64,000 bases of DNA from Photobacterium obscurum (GTDB lineage: Bacteria; Pseudomonadota; Gammaproteobacteria; Enterobacterales; Vibrionaceae). Below are positions 26,269 to 34,546 of the stretch, piece by piece; positions within the stretch are counted from its first letter, which is position 1, and every line of letters begins with the position of its first letter. The stretch covers positions 1-64,000 of the forward strand of contig NZ_JAKRRW010000004.1 of the NCBI RefSeq assembly GCF_026191635.1, given 5' to 3'. Position numbers and translations under genes: made by a program. The notes below the pieces were generated by a model that saw only the letters and a program-made list of their open reading frames with translations, was not told the DNA's origin and did no database searches.

Positions 26269-27150
26269 TTAGATGGCTTTCGGAATTTCTTCCAGCAGGT
26301 GATCAATCAGCAGTCTTGTTGCGTGGCTGATACCATGGCGGTTTGGATACAGTAGCCAAAAGTCCTCTGTTTTCGACTGGTATTCTGGTAATACGCGAAC
26401 CAGTTCGCCGTTTTCCATGGCGCTGGCTGCCAATAGCAACGGCAGAAAGCTGATCCCCTGGCCTGCAATCATTGAACGGCGAACAAAATTGGTGCTGTTG
26501 CTGCTTAACTTAGGAAAAACTCTGATTTCGCTATCTGTAAAATGCCAGACATCCTCTAGGTTGCCGTCAGGCCAGCGGTAGCAAATACAGCGATGATCGG
26601 CAATATCTTCCACTGTTTCCGGTTGACCATACTGGGCAATATATGTCGGGCTGGCGAGCAGGATACGACTAATTTTCGTAATGTGGCGGGCAATAAAGCT
26701 GGAGTCCTGTAATTGACCGACATGGAAGGCTAAATCCAGACCCTGCTCATAGATATCCTGATAGCTGTTGCTGCTAAAGCGAACATCCAGCTCTATTTCT
26801 GGGTACATTTGCTGAAATGTGGCAAGAATGGGTTGAATTGCTTCATCCGTGTCTGGCAATACTCCTATCTTCACCTTGCCGACGGGCTTGTCGTCCAGTT
26901 GGTACATCGCTTCTTGCGCTCGTTCAATCCCGGCGACGATTTTCTGAAGTTCCCGATAATAAATTTCGCCGTGCTGGGTCAGGCGTAACTTTCGGGTTGT
27001 GCGGAAAAAAAGCTGGGCATTGAGGTGCTTTTCAAGCTCACCAATCCTGCGGCTTACATTGGCACGAGGAAGATCTAATGCATTGGCGGCAGCAGTAAAG
27101 CTGCCGAGTTGAACTACGGTGGTAAACAGTTTTAGATCGTCAAGACGCAT
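26269..27150 (-). CDS. LysR-family regulator upstream of the RND operon
   Basis: 293 residues: winged helix (about 1-60, MRLDDLKLFTTVVQLGSFTAAAN) and substrate-binding domain of the AaeR/DsdC-like LTTR group. It lies upstream of and in the same direction as the efflux operon with a 172-base gap holding a palindrome, so it may regulate the pump, but it is not divergent. No strong ribosome site before the start. Confidence 0.92.
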   Translation of the reverse strand: MRLDDLKLFTTVVQLGSFTAAANALDLPRANVSRRIGELEKHLNAQLFFRTTRKLRLTQHGEIYYRELQKIVAGIERAQEAMYQLDDKPVGKVKIGVLPDTDEAIQPILATFQQMYPEIELDVRFSSNSYQDIYEQGLDLAFHVGQLQDSSFIARHITKISRILLASPTYIAQYGQPETVEDIADHRCICYRWPDGNLEDVWHFTDSEIRVFPKLSSNSTNFVRRSMIAGQGISFLPLLLAASAMENGELVRVLPEYQSKTEDFWLLYPNRHGISHATRLLIDHLLEEIPKAI

Positions 27151-27238
27151 ACAGGTGTAGCCAGCAAAGAGGATAAGTTTGCTTAGTGTCGCTTAGTTGC
27201 TGGCTGCAATCAATCTGCAGCACGATGAGATCTTGCTT

Positions 27239-27823
27239 TTATCGGTGGGCTTTATATTGGCTGGCAGTTAGACCAAACAGTAGCCGATCATCGAAATGGT
27301 CGTCGATTTTGTAGTAATCCTGTTGGCGACCCTCAAGCTCATAGCCTGATTTTTCAAGTACGCGGGCAGATCCGATATTACCGGCATAGCAATCGGCACA
27401 GATCTTGTGTGCCTTGAGCTGTTCAAATGCCAGTTGGGTGGCAAATTGGCAACCTAAAGTACCGATTCCTTGTCCCCATGCGTGTTCGGCAAGCTGGTGG
27501 CCGACCTCGAAGTTGCCCTTCAGCATCATCACCTGGCTGATACCAATCATGCCCATATAGCGTTCGTCATTGTTCCTGATAATGAAAGTCGGGTTTTCCG
27601 GCCACTCTTCGGCTTCAATGGCTTGTTGGGTATTTTTGATGATGGGGTTGAAGAAAGCCTCATAAACTTCAACTGGTGCTGGGGCAAAGAAGAGATACTT
27701 GCTGACGTTGGGGGTGCCTAACATCTCGACGATGTCGTCAAAGTCATTCTGCCGGATAAGCCGAATAGTCAGTGAGTCATTAAGCTGGCAGGGTAAGCCT
27801 TTTTTGAGTTGTTGATATTCCAT
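27239..27823 (-). CDS. GNAT acetyltransferase, RimJ/RimL type
   Basis: 194 residues with the GNAT core: an N-terminal LTIRLIRQNDFDDIVEML strand, a central acetyl-CoA loop near residues 125-145 (EHAWGQGIGTLGCQFA) and the RimL-like end NIGSARVLEKSGYELEGRQQDYYKIDDHFDD. It transfers an acetyl group from acetyl-CoA to an amine of a protein or small molecule; the acceptor is unknown. It is separated from the LysR gene by 88 bases. Confidence 0.9.
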   Translation of the reverse strand: MEYQQLKKGLPCQLNDSLTIRLIRQNDFDDIVEMLGTPNVSKYLFFAPAPVEVYEAFFNPIIKNTQQAIEAEEWPENPTFIIRNNDERYMGMIGISQVMMLKGNFEVGHQLAEHAWGQGIGTLGCQFATQLAFEQLKAHKICADCYAGNIGSARVLEKSGYELEGRQQDYYKIDDHFDDRLLFGLTASQYKAHR

Positions 27824-27917
27824 TCTTTTTCATCGTTGTAAGTTAATTCACCGCTATTGTAGTTATTGCTTGGTTGGCTGAATTGAACAAATACGACAAA
27901 TTTCAGTATTGATACGA

Positions 27918-28182
27918 TATACCCAAACTACCTCAAGATGCTCGTTTCAGCGAGAATAACTGGGATGGTATGCAAGGCGCTGATTTGAAGACATAGTGGC
28001 TCTACGTTAAAAAGCAGCAACACAGCATACCAACCCAGTCAGCTCGCCCTTCGGGAGTGATTCAGCAAGCCCATTTCTGTGTCAAATGACGTTGAAAGGG
28101 GGCCCATTCCTGCAGTCATTTTCCGTGAACTGGACAGGCTGATATCACTCTGAATCCGGCATATTGAAGTAGCTTGGGTATA
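27918..28182. repeat. 265-bp MITE-like palindromic repeat element, full copy
   Basis: The ends are TATACCCAAACTAC... at 27918 and the inverted ...GTAGCTTGGGTATA at 28182, a 23-base terminal inverted repeat with three mismatches. Inside is a second inverted pair, ACTGGGATGGTATGC at 27959-27973 and GCATACCAACCCAGT at 28025-28039. No ORF of note. Shorter versions with the same ends occur at 44573, 46729, 49903, 58851 and 60355. Such elements are common in Vibrio and Photobacterium intergenic DNA; this is from memory. Confidence 0.75.
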
Positions 28183-28210
28183 TAGCCAAGTAACTGTAGC
28201 CTGACTCTGC

Positions 28211-29053
28211 TTATGATTCAAAATCACCATAAATATCAATAATTAAATTTCTAGCGCTGAGATAGCTTCCCGGTGTTGCACCAATGGATTTTTTGAGTTG
28301 ACGGATCAGATGTGGCTGATCGCTAAAGCCAAATTGAGAGGCAATGTCAGCCCATTCAAGTTGATCATTGGGTTGCTGATAGATATAGAGAAGAAGCTTA
28401 TCTAACCGAGTCAACATTTCATATTGCTTGAGGGTTAGGCCGGTTACCTTCACAAAGGATCTTTCTAGCGTTCTGCGAGAGCAGTCCAGAGTTTTTTCAA
28501 GGGCCATTGACGGTTTTTGTTCAAGTTCATTGAGTGCTTTGTTTACCAAGACGGAATGGCGATCTTTCATAGTTTGACGGGCAATTTTAGCAATACACTT
28601 ATCAAGCTCTTTAATCACCAGCTCGGAGTCAGCTCTGATGAGAAGCATCGATTCAAGTTCACTAATTAGTAGCAATGGGTGTATCGATGGTAAATTCGTG
28701 AAAGTTTGGTTGAGTGTTAGCTTTCCATCAAGTCCAAAAAGCCGGTATGGTGCGCCGGGTTGAAATTTCACTCCCAGCCGTAATACCTGCTTATCATCAA
28801 GCAGAGTGAGTGCCCGTGTTGAAGGCATGATAAGGTGAGTACCGCAAACCGAAATGATTTTATTGTCGCCGTTATCACTATATTGATAGTGATGCTCGGA
28901 ATCAGGTGGCGTGATAACCAGGTGACAGTTTGGGTTGGGGATCAGTACTGGCTCGGGTCTTTCGCTATCACCATAATTGATTTCAAGTAACCAGTAGCAA
29001 TCAATAAACTGGGCAACAAAAGGATCTACTGGGGCGTGTTTCCAAGTTTTCAT
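28211..29053 (-). CDS. AraC-family regulator with N-terminal DUF6597-like domain
   Basis: 280 residues from the ATG at 29053; a longer version from a TTG at 29092 is possible. The N-terminal sensor domain has the CYWLLE...PNPNCHLVI pattern of DUF6597. The C-terminal HTH domain (about 185-275) contains the LDCSRRTLERSFVKVTGLTLKQY and FGFSDQPHLIRQLKKSIGATPG helices. Its stop lies next to the end of the 265-bp repeat. The target is unknown. Confidence 0.88.
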   Translation of the reverse strand: MKTWKHAPVDPFVAQFIDCYWLLEINYGDSERPEPVLIPNPNCHLVITPPDSEHHYQYSDNGDNKIISVCGTHLIMPSTRALTLLDDKQVLRLGVKFQPGAPYRLFGLDGKLTLNQTFTNLPSIHPLLLISELESMLLIRADSELVIKELDKCIAKIARQTMKDRHSVLVNKALNELEQKPSMALEKTLDCSRRTLERSFVKVTGLTLKQYEMLTRLDKLLLYIYQQPNDQLEWADIASQFGFSDQPHLIRQLKKSIGATPGSYLSARNLIIDIYGDFES

Positions 29054-29329
29054 ATAAAGACTAACAACAGATGTAATTACTGACTCTATCAATTATAAAG
29101 AAATGACCATTATATGTACTTACTAAGTCGAAATTATAAAGTAGCATTTTTCAAATGATAAGCTTCAGTTAACGATGGTAAGATTTACTAATTGATTTGG
29201 TCTTTTTCGCCAATTTATCAGGACGATAATTTGGGTTCTTATCTAACTCTTTGATTTTAAAACCATGCATCTTGGTGTAAAGTTTGCTAGTCATTGAAGT
29301 AATAAGAAAAACGGCCAGAGGATAAGAAA

Positions 29330-29557
29330 ATGGAACTTACCGGTGTAGCGATTGTGGCGATTGTTTTTACCTTTATAGGGCTGCAGCGTTATCTTAGTTA
29401 CAGGGCTGAGATGAAAAAACTCGATTGTGCAGGTAATAGTGGCGAGGTTCAAGAATTACGAGAAGAGTTGAAAAAACTACAACAACGTGTGGTCGTGCTA
29501 GAAAAAATCGTCACGGATACGGGTTATCAACTCAAAGAAGAAATTAAACAGCTTTAA
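29330..29557 (+). CDS. PspB-like small membrane protein
   Basis: 75 residues: one N-terminal membrane helix (about 5-22) and an acidic coiled coil (about 40-75, VQELREELKKLQQRVVVLEKIVTD). This matches the topology and the ...RIxVLExIV pattern of PspB-type phage-shock proteins, but no pspA, pspC or pspF is nearby. It is probably a stand-alone relative. A purine-rich site precedes the ATG. Confidence 0.7.
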   Translation: MELTGVAIVAIVFTFIGLQRYLSYRAEMKKLDCAGNSGEVQELREELKKLQQRVVVLEKIVTDTGYQLKEEIKQL

Positions 29558-29572
29558 CAATATAGCCATTGA

Positions 29573-30511
29573 TTAAGTCGTTTGTATGGTATTCGAAGTG
29601 TAGCAAGCGACTTTATTCCTGCCTGTTTCCTTTGCTAGGTATAGGGCTTCATCTGCATTTCGATATAGAGACTGATAATTAGTGTCGTGCGCACTTAATT
29701 CTGCGATACCGAGGCTGATCGTCACTGTAATTTTTTCATTGGAATGTGATTTTACGAAACTCCCTGCGATGGATTTCCGGATACGTTCAGCTAGGCTTAA
29801 GGCTGAGGTCATATTTGTGTTCGGCAATAGCAAGGCAAACTCTTCTCCGCCAATACGGCCAACGATATCTTCTTTCCTCACCTCCTTTACAAAATTGTCG
29901 CTGATTGCCACTAATAGCTCGTCTCCGATATCATGACCAAAGTTATCGTTGATTGCCTTAAAGTGGTCGATATCTGCAATAATCAATGCTAACGGTAACT
30001 GATGGCGCTTAGCGCGGGATATTTCTTTTTCAGCTTCTTTCATGAAATACCTTCGGTTGGCTAAGTGTGTCAGATAATCAGTATTGGCTTGTGCTTGTAG
30101 ATGCTTTTGCAGGTTGTAGAGTTTAGTTATATCGGTTGACACACCACATAGACCAATGACTTCATTATTGTCATTAATAATCGGTAATTTTACCGATTTA
30201 TAGATAAGTGCTTCACCCGAATGAATTAGCAGGTTTTCTTCTATAAATTCAATGCGTTGTTTAGATTGAAGCACAAGTTTGTCATTGGCTTTTATATCAC
30301 CAAGTAGCGGTGGGCTAAAAAAATGACTATCGTCTGCTCCTTGTATTTCTGTTGGTGTGCAGTTGAAAAGCTCACAGGTTAAATTATTTGCGTAGATGTA
30401 TTCTCCCTGAGCATTCTTAATATAAATGTAAGCACCCACTTCGTCCACAATCCTTTTCAAGATGTGCTCAATGTTGTCTGGGTTTATTTCCTTGGCATCG
30501 CTTACGATCAT
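29573..30511 (-). CDS. PAS-GGDEF diguanylate cyclase
   Basis: 312 residues: a PAS domain (about 15-130, AYIYIKNAQGEYIYANNLTC) followed by a GGDEF domain (about 140-305). The active-site motif is GGEEF at 221-225, and an RxxD inhibitory site (R212-KE-D215) lies five residues before it. It should make cyclic di-GMP with product feedback. No membrane segment, so cytoplasmic; the PAS ligand is unknown. Convergent with the PspB-like gene. A start at 30511 has a close AGG, so a nearby alternative start is possible. Confidence 0.95.
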   Translation of the reverse strand: MIVSDAKEINPDNIEHILKRIVDEVGAYIYIKNAQGEYIYANNLTCELFNCTPTEIQGADDSHFFSPPLLGDIKANDKLVLQSKQRIEFIEENLLIHSGEALIYKSVKLPIINDNNEVIGLCGVSTDITKLYNLQKHLQAQANTDYLTHLANRRYFMKEAEKEISRAKRHQLPLALIIADIDHFKAINDNFGHDIGDELLVAISDNFVKEVRKEDIVGRIGGEEFALLLPNTNMTSALSLAERIRKSIAGSFVKSHSNEKITVTISLGIAELSAHDTNYQSLYRNADEALYLAKETGRNKVACYTSNTIQTT

Positions 30512-30770
30512 CCTGAACGCTCATGTTCTATCAATATACATTCACAAGAGTAATAAAGTTGATGCTATAAAGCTAGTTTAATATTGACAATGAAATAACA
30601 AATTATTCAAGGGTAAACCAAGGCTGTAGATTGTTGCTTTACACCTGTAATAATAAAAAGTTGGAATAATTAAAGAGGCATAAGTGTAGCTTATATTTAC
30701 TATAAGTTTTTTGGTTAATAAGTGTTTTCGTGATGATGGCAACGTGCTTAATATTGTAAATGACTTATCT
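30512..30770. other. Intergenic, no gene seen
   Basis: AT-rich DNA upstream of the cyclase, probably holding its promoter. No ORF with a ribosome site and no repeat was found. Confidence 0.5.
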
Positions 30771-30800
30771 ATAAGAAAGCCGCTTGATATATCAAGCGGC
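30771..30800 (-). terminator. Terminator of the PCu(A)C/DUF2946-like unit
   Basis: A perfect 22-base palindrome at 30779-30800 (arms GCCGCTTGAT). On the minus strand it follows the stop at 30842 and is trailed by TTTCTTAT. Confidence 0.7.
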
Positions 30801-30841
30801 TCATTATCATTGGCGGGTTAAAGTACTATTGGCTGAATAGG

Positions 30842-31336
30842 TTAGTGGCCAGCATGCTCTTCTTTTTCTATTTTTTCTTGATCTTCTGGTTTATACGTTG
30901 CCTTTTCGACGGCGACTTCAATTTCAACTCGACCCGCTTTTTCAAAATGAAGGGTTAGCGGGAAACGATCGCCAAGGGCTGGCACTTGCTTCAAATCAAA
31001 AAACATAATGTGGTAACTGCCAGGTTTCAGCGTACGCGTGCTGTTGGCTGGAATATCAATCTTTTCAACCTCGCGCATTTTCATCATGCCATCTTCATGA
31101 ATATGTGCATGAAGCTCTGTTTTACCGGCGATTGGTGACTTGGCACTAAGTAGCGTATCTACTTCATCCCCATGGTTCATTATATTAAAGAAGGCGGCAG
31201 CTACGGCCGACGTCGGCGGCACCTGCTTCGACCAAGGGTGATCAATGTGCAGATTGCCATTTTTGTAGTCGTGGGCATTTACCAAGCCGCTAAATAGTAA
31301 AACGCTGCCCATAATGATATTAATGATCTTTTTCAT
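30842..31336 (-). CDS. PCu(A)C-type copper chaperone, second copy
   Basis: 164 residues with signal peptide (about 1-21, ending VNA). The copper motif is canonical: H76-x10-M87-x21-H109-x-M111. Extra metal ligands are present in HAHIH (76-80) and a C-terminal EEHAGH tail. It binds periplasmic Cu(I). It is not linked to SCO1 here but lies downstream of a DUF2946-like gene. It differs in sequence from the copy in the redox operon. Good ribosome site AGGAGAAAG. Confidence 0.93.
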   Translation of the reverse strand: MKKIINIIMGSVLLFSGLVNAHDYKNGNLHIDHPWSKQVPPTSAVAAAFFNIMNHGDEVDTLLSAKSPIAGKTELHAHIHEDGMMKMREVEKIDIPANSTRTLKPGSYHIMFFDLKQVPALGDRFPLTLHFEKAGRVEIEVAVEKATYKPEDQEKIEKEEHAGH

Positions 31337-31474
31337 GACTTTCTCCTAATCCTTGGCATTGTTCTGAGTAAGTTGTTGCCATAGGTATTTAATTAATATG
31401 CCTACATTGACCAGATTCGTTAAAAAGCGCTCTGGTTTTACTGTTTATCGATTGTGATTTAGTAATGACGCTTA

Positions 31475-31912
31475 TTAAATCGGCGGTGAGTGTTTGGGCG
31501 CATAGGAGAAATAGATGCGCTCAGATACAGCCTCTCGACTGTTCAGGCGTATATTTTGGATCAGGCTGAGTACAACCAACAAAAAGAAGATAGCCGTACT
31601 AGGAAAACTGCTGAGGGGTTGGTGGTGTTTTAGGATCGGGCAATGGAATTTCATCTCATGATGAGTACTTGCCGTTTCATGCTTACCTGAGTGGTTACGG
31701 TGTAGCTGGTTTAATGTACTGATATCAATCCATTTTAATCCTTGGTTGGTGCAAATTAGCACCTTTTCTCCGGTTAGCCAGTTCTTACCACCGTGATAGG
31801 CTGACGGATTGAGGATTACAACGGAGTTGAGAAAATTTGTTAGCAGGATAGCTAAGATGGTTAAAACTACCACCCATTGCTTGATGTGATTTTCCCTGCT
31901 ATTGGAGTCCAT
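31475..31912 (-). CDS. DUF2946-like membrane protein
   Basis: 145 residues: an N-terminal helix (about 12-32), a soluble segment with ICTNQGLKWI and a His-rich stretch (HRNHSGKHETASTHHE) ending FHCPIL, and a second helix (about 104-122). The ICT...G...HCP layout matches DUF2946 proteins, which often sit with copper chaperones or TonB receptors. The two Cys and several His suggest metal binding; that is inference. 138 bases before the PCu(A)C gene, same strand. Confidence 0.65.
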   Translation of the reverse strand: MDSNSRENHIKQWVVVLTILAILLTNFLNSVVILNPSAYHGGKNWLTGEKVLICTNQGLKWIDISTLNQLHRNHSGKHETASTHHEMKFHCPILKHHQPLSSFPSTAIFFLLVVLSLIQNIRLNSREAVSERIYFSYAPKHSPPI

Positions 31913-32310
31913 TTAATACTTATCTACTGCCTAAGAGAGGAGCGCATAGTATCAAAGTTAGTACAATCCTGTAACCATTTATGTGAGCAATATGTTTGTG
32001 ATTTGAGGGGTTGATATGAAAATGGTGCGTTTGCACACTCTTTTCTAATTTGTTGAGTCTTCAAGCTATTATTGTCTGACGGTTAGTTTGCTTATCGTTT
32101 TGGGGATTGATGGTATGACTTTGAGATGTTGGTTTATTGTTCTGTCGTCTGTGGGTTTTGGCTGTTTTTGTTACAAGAGATGATTTTCCCATTCGCTTGC
32201 TTATGATGCCTGCAACAATAAAAGCGTTATACCGCCTTGAGCGTATACCCATGCCTTTTAGGCAATTTGGATATAAACAGTATAACGCTTGTTAAACAGT
32301 GGCGAATTAG
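31913..32310. other. Intergenic with nested inverted repeats
   Basis: Holds the promoter region of the DUF2946-like gene's upstream side and a structured stretch. AGCGTTATAC at 32223-32232 pairs with GTATAACGCT at 32280-32289. Inside this lies a degenerate copy of the TATACCC repeat (32244-32275) with a TGCC-TTTTA-GGCA stem. The structure lies just after the stop of the minus-strand lipoprotein gene at 32311 and may end its transcript. A 63-codon frame here was judged spurious. Confidence 0.5.
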
Positions 32311-33099
32311 TTATGACTTAGTGAAACGGTAAGTCTGGATTTTTTCTTCTTTTCCATTTACAAGGGCATAGGTATCAATCATCCACACGTTCTGTCCTGC
32401 AAATGCTAGCTCAAGACGAATACTGGAAGAGTCGATACCTTTGAGTACATTGGCTTCGGAAGACGTCGGGTAGAAGTTGTAGCGATTCAAGCCCGACTGG
32501 TACTCGCCGGCAAAAGTAACCGGCACATTATTGAGCGTGTCGTTTACTGTCAGTGTATAGCCAGTCTGGGGTGTATAGGAAAAATCAGCGGATAGCTCTA
32601 GGGGCTGTTTGTCTTGGTTGATGGCCAGATCTGAAACTGTAACCCTGGCTTCGGTGGTCTTCAGTAACGATCCTGTCGCTTTCGCGGTTGCGGTAACTGG
32701 TTGTTCTGTTGCGCTGCTCCAGATACTGACCGTCCAATTTCCGGTAAAGTTATCTAGTTGCTCCCAGTTCTGAGGTTGGGTAGCGGACGCGTTGCTTCCA
32801 TTGCCAATTTGCGCGAGTGAGTCATTGCGGCTATCGTGGCGGATATTCTCTCGGTTATTCTGAATATCATTGGTTGCTCCGGCTACGCCTCCTGCGACAC
32901 CACCGGCTACGGCACCTTTCATCGCAAGCTCAGCATCGCCCGTTAGGGCGCCAAGAGTCAGGCCAAGTAGGGCACCGCCAGCGGCACCTTGCTTAGTGGA
33001 TGCATTAGGATCATCCTCGCCCGGGTTAACGCACCCAGTTAATAGAGTCATGCCCAAGACGGAAACGATAGAGGTTTTAACGAAAGTGTTCATTGCCAT
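32311..33099 (-). CDS. Glycine-zipper lipoprotein, unrecognised C-terminal domain
   Basis: 262 residues (or 260 from the second ATG). A lipoprotein signal (MTLLTGC-VNPG) is followed by a glycine-zipper segment (about 38-77, GAAGGALLGLTLGALTGDAELAMKGAVAGGVAGG shortened here in meaning), as in YMGG/OmpA-like zipper lipoproteins that insert in the outer membrane. A beta-rich C-terminal domain of about 150 residues follows (NWTVSIWSS...IQTYRFTKS) that I do not recognise. Its neighbours give no functional hint. Confidence 0.8.
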   Translation of the reverse strand: MAMNTFVKTSIVSVLGMTLLTGCVNPGEDDPNASTKQGAAGGALLGLTLGALTGDAELAMKGAVAGGVAGGVAGATNDIQNNRENIRHDSRNDSLAQIGNGSNASATQPQNWEQLDNFTGNWTVSIWSSATEQPVTATAKATGSLLKTTEARVTVSDLAINQDKQPLELSADFSYTPQTGYTLTVNDTLNNVPVTFAGEYQSGLNRYNFYPTSSEANVLKGIDSSSIRLELAFAGQNVWMIDTYALVNGKEEKIQTYRFTKS

Positions 33100-33375
33100 G
33101 CCCTTTTATCAAACTGAATATGAATTGTTCTTTTATGGGGTTAAGGTTAGCAATCGTTTTCTGAATCTACCCTGTACAAATTGAACGGTGTTTTATTTGT
33201 AAGGAAGTGTTTCAAGTTGGACGTATTTTGCCGCGAAGTCAGGCTGGTTTTTTGTAATGCTTATTAAATAGGTTGGATGAGTTGGGGGCCTTATTGGCCT
33301 CTGGCGTAATTTTAAGCTTTTAACAGGTGTTTGTACTTAGTCTTTTAAATGCTCTTGCACAGCTTACTTCATCGC

Positions 33376-33597
33376 TTATTGCGCGAGTTGCCGCGTTTGG
33401 TTTAGGGTACGTGAACCACCGGCACCATAGCTGTTGATATCAAACCGATTGGGGAAACGCTTTCTACGTTTGTCCAAATACGATATATCGATATGATGTT
33501 GTTGCTGCAGAAGTTTCAGTACCGCGTTGATGTCTTTCTGAGGTGCTTGATTTTGGGTCAGATAATAATAGAGGTTGATCGCTCTTTCTTTATTCAT
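33376..33597 (-). CDS. Small hypothetical protein behind the SMR transporter
   Basis: 73 residues, basic (ISYLDKRRKRFPNRFD), with no signal peptide or membrane helix. A GGAG within the end of the preceding tiny ORF serves as its ribosome site, 7 bases separate the two, and the SMR gene lies just upstream, so it may be the last gene of a small operon. No family recognised. Confidence 0.5.
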   Translation of the reverse strand: MNKERAINLYYYLTQNQAPQKDINAVLKLLQQQHHIDISYLDKRRKRFPNRFDINSYGAGGSRTLNQTRQLAQ

Positions 33598-33604
33598 TGC
33601 GTAA

Positions 33605-33721
33605 TTAGCTCCGAGTAAAAATGATGGTTAGATTGATCATGTCAGCCTGCAATAGCATCACTACTTCTACAAGCTGATCGACGGTGAGACTCTTGCTGGT
33701 CTGGCTGTAGGCTTCTGCCAT
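33605..33721 (-). CDS. Tiny ORF between the SMR transporter and the 73-residue protein
   Basis: 38 residues beginning MAEAYSQTSKSLTVDQL and ending IIFTRS. It starts five bases after the SMR stop and ends seven bases before the next start, whose Shine-Dalgarno lies inside it. Tight packing supports translation, but the ribosome site is weak and no homologue is recalled. Confidence 0.35.
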   Translation of the reverse strand: MAEAYSQTSKSLTVDQLVEVVMLLQADMINLTIIFTRS

Positions 33722-33726
33722 TAGTT

Positions 33727-34056
33727 TTAATGACTGTGTGATGCACCGGATAAATTAATGATGGCAATACCGAGAGCAACAACGGCCATACCAAGCCAGA
33801 CTTTAGTGTCTAGGTGTTGTTTGTAGATCAAGCTGGACATAGCCGTGACAACGACAATGGCAAGCCCGGCCCAAGAGGCATGAACAACGCCAACAGGAAG
33901 ATCTTTCATTGCCTGGCCAAGAAACAGGAAGGCTATTAAATGACCAAGGATAACAATGACGCTCGGGAGTAGGTTGGTAAAGCCATTGGTAGCTTTTAGT
34001 GCAACATGTGAAGTGGCTTCGGCCATTACGCCAAGCAATAAGAATATCCAGCCCAC
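33727..34056 (-). CDS. Small multidrug resistance (SMR) family transporter
   Basis: 109 residues, four membrane helices. The essential SMR glutamate is E13 (GVMAEATSHVALK) and the third helix has the GVVHASWAGLAIV pattern. It acts as an antiparallel dimer exchanging protons for cationic substrates. Start codon is GTG at 34056 with GAGGATT nine bases upstream. Two tiny ORFs follow closely. Confidence 0.92.
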   Translation of the reverse strand: MGWIFLLLGVMAEATSHVALKATNGFTNLLPSVIVILGHLIAFLFLGQAMKDLPVGVVHASWAGLAIVVVTAMSSLIYKQHLDTKVWLGMAVVALGIAIINLSGASHSH

Positions 34057-34546
34057 GTTTTAATCCTCAATGAGTAGTATTTATCGGTTTTATTTGTCGT
34101 CGGTAAATTTTACCGGTGTTCGTTGGAATGAGGATATTCTATTTGTTTATTGATTAATGATAATCCACCACTTTAGCAAATTACTTTTACCACCAGGTAA
34201 TAATAAAGTTCGCCGACTGGCCTTAGGGAATGGCATAACGCCAACTCAGTATTGGGCTAGGTCTTTTGCTTCAATAACATTACGCTCGAAACCATGCATG
34301 GCTATCTGAATCATGGCATTATCTTGATGGCCGAGGTGTATTACGGTGCGATCTTCGGCGGCTCAACGTCTTCGACGGCTATCCGCTGACGCTGAGCATC
34401 ATGATTTTCGCAGTGCAGGTACTTCTGATGTCTCTGGCTCGATGCTTAATGAAAAGCCTCAGCAGGCAAAAAAGCATATGCAGCAGGTGATAGTCAAGAT
34501 GAGTTCGAAGTGAGTAAGTGATTTCGTTCACCTTGAGTTCTGCACT
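34057..34546. other. Intergenic with possible gene debris
   Basis: About 490 bases between the SMR transporter and the FadL-type gene. The right half contains membrane-protein-like frames broken by stops (listed separately). The left half (34080-34230) is AT-rich and probably the promoter region of the SMR gene. Confidence 0.45.
34295..34513 (+). pseudogene. Possible remnant of a membrane-protein gene
   Basis: One frame from 34295 reads MHGYLNHGIILMAEVYYG then a Gly/Ser-rich stretch and stops at about 34390. A second frame continues with FDGYPLTLSIMIFAVQVLLM and an Arg/Lys-rich tail to 34513. Hydrophobic, coherent segments in two frames suggest a frameshifted fragment, but the parent family is not recognised and the reading could be chance. 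Confidence 0.3.

Noticed and set aside
32061..32252. 63-codon minus-strand frame in the gap before the lipoprotein gene
   Set aside because: Polar, low-complexity translation (many Asn, Gln, Thr, Lys), no ribosome site, and it overlaps a structured repeat.
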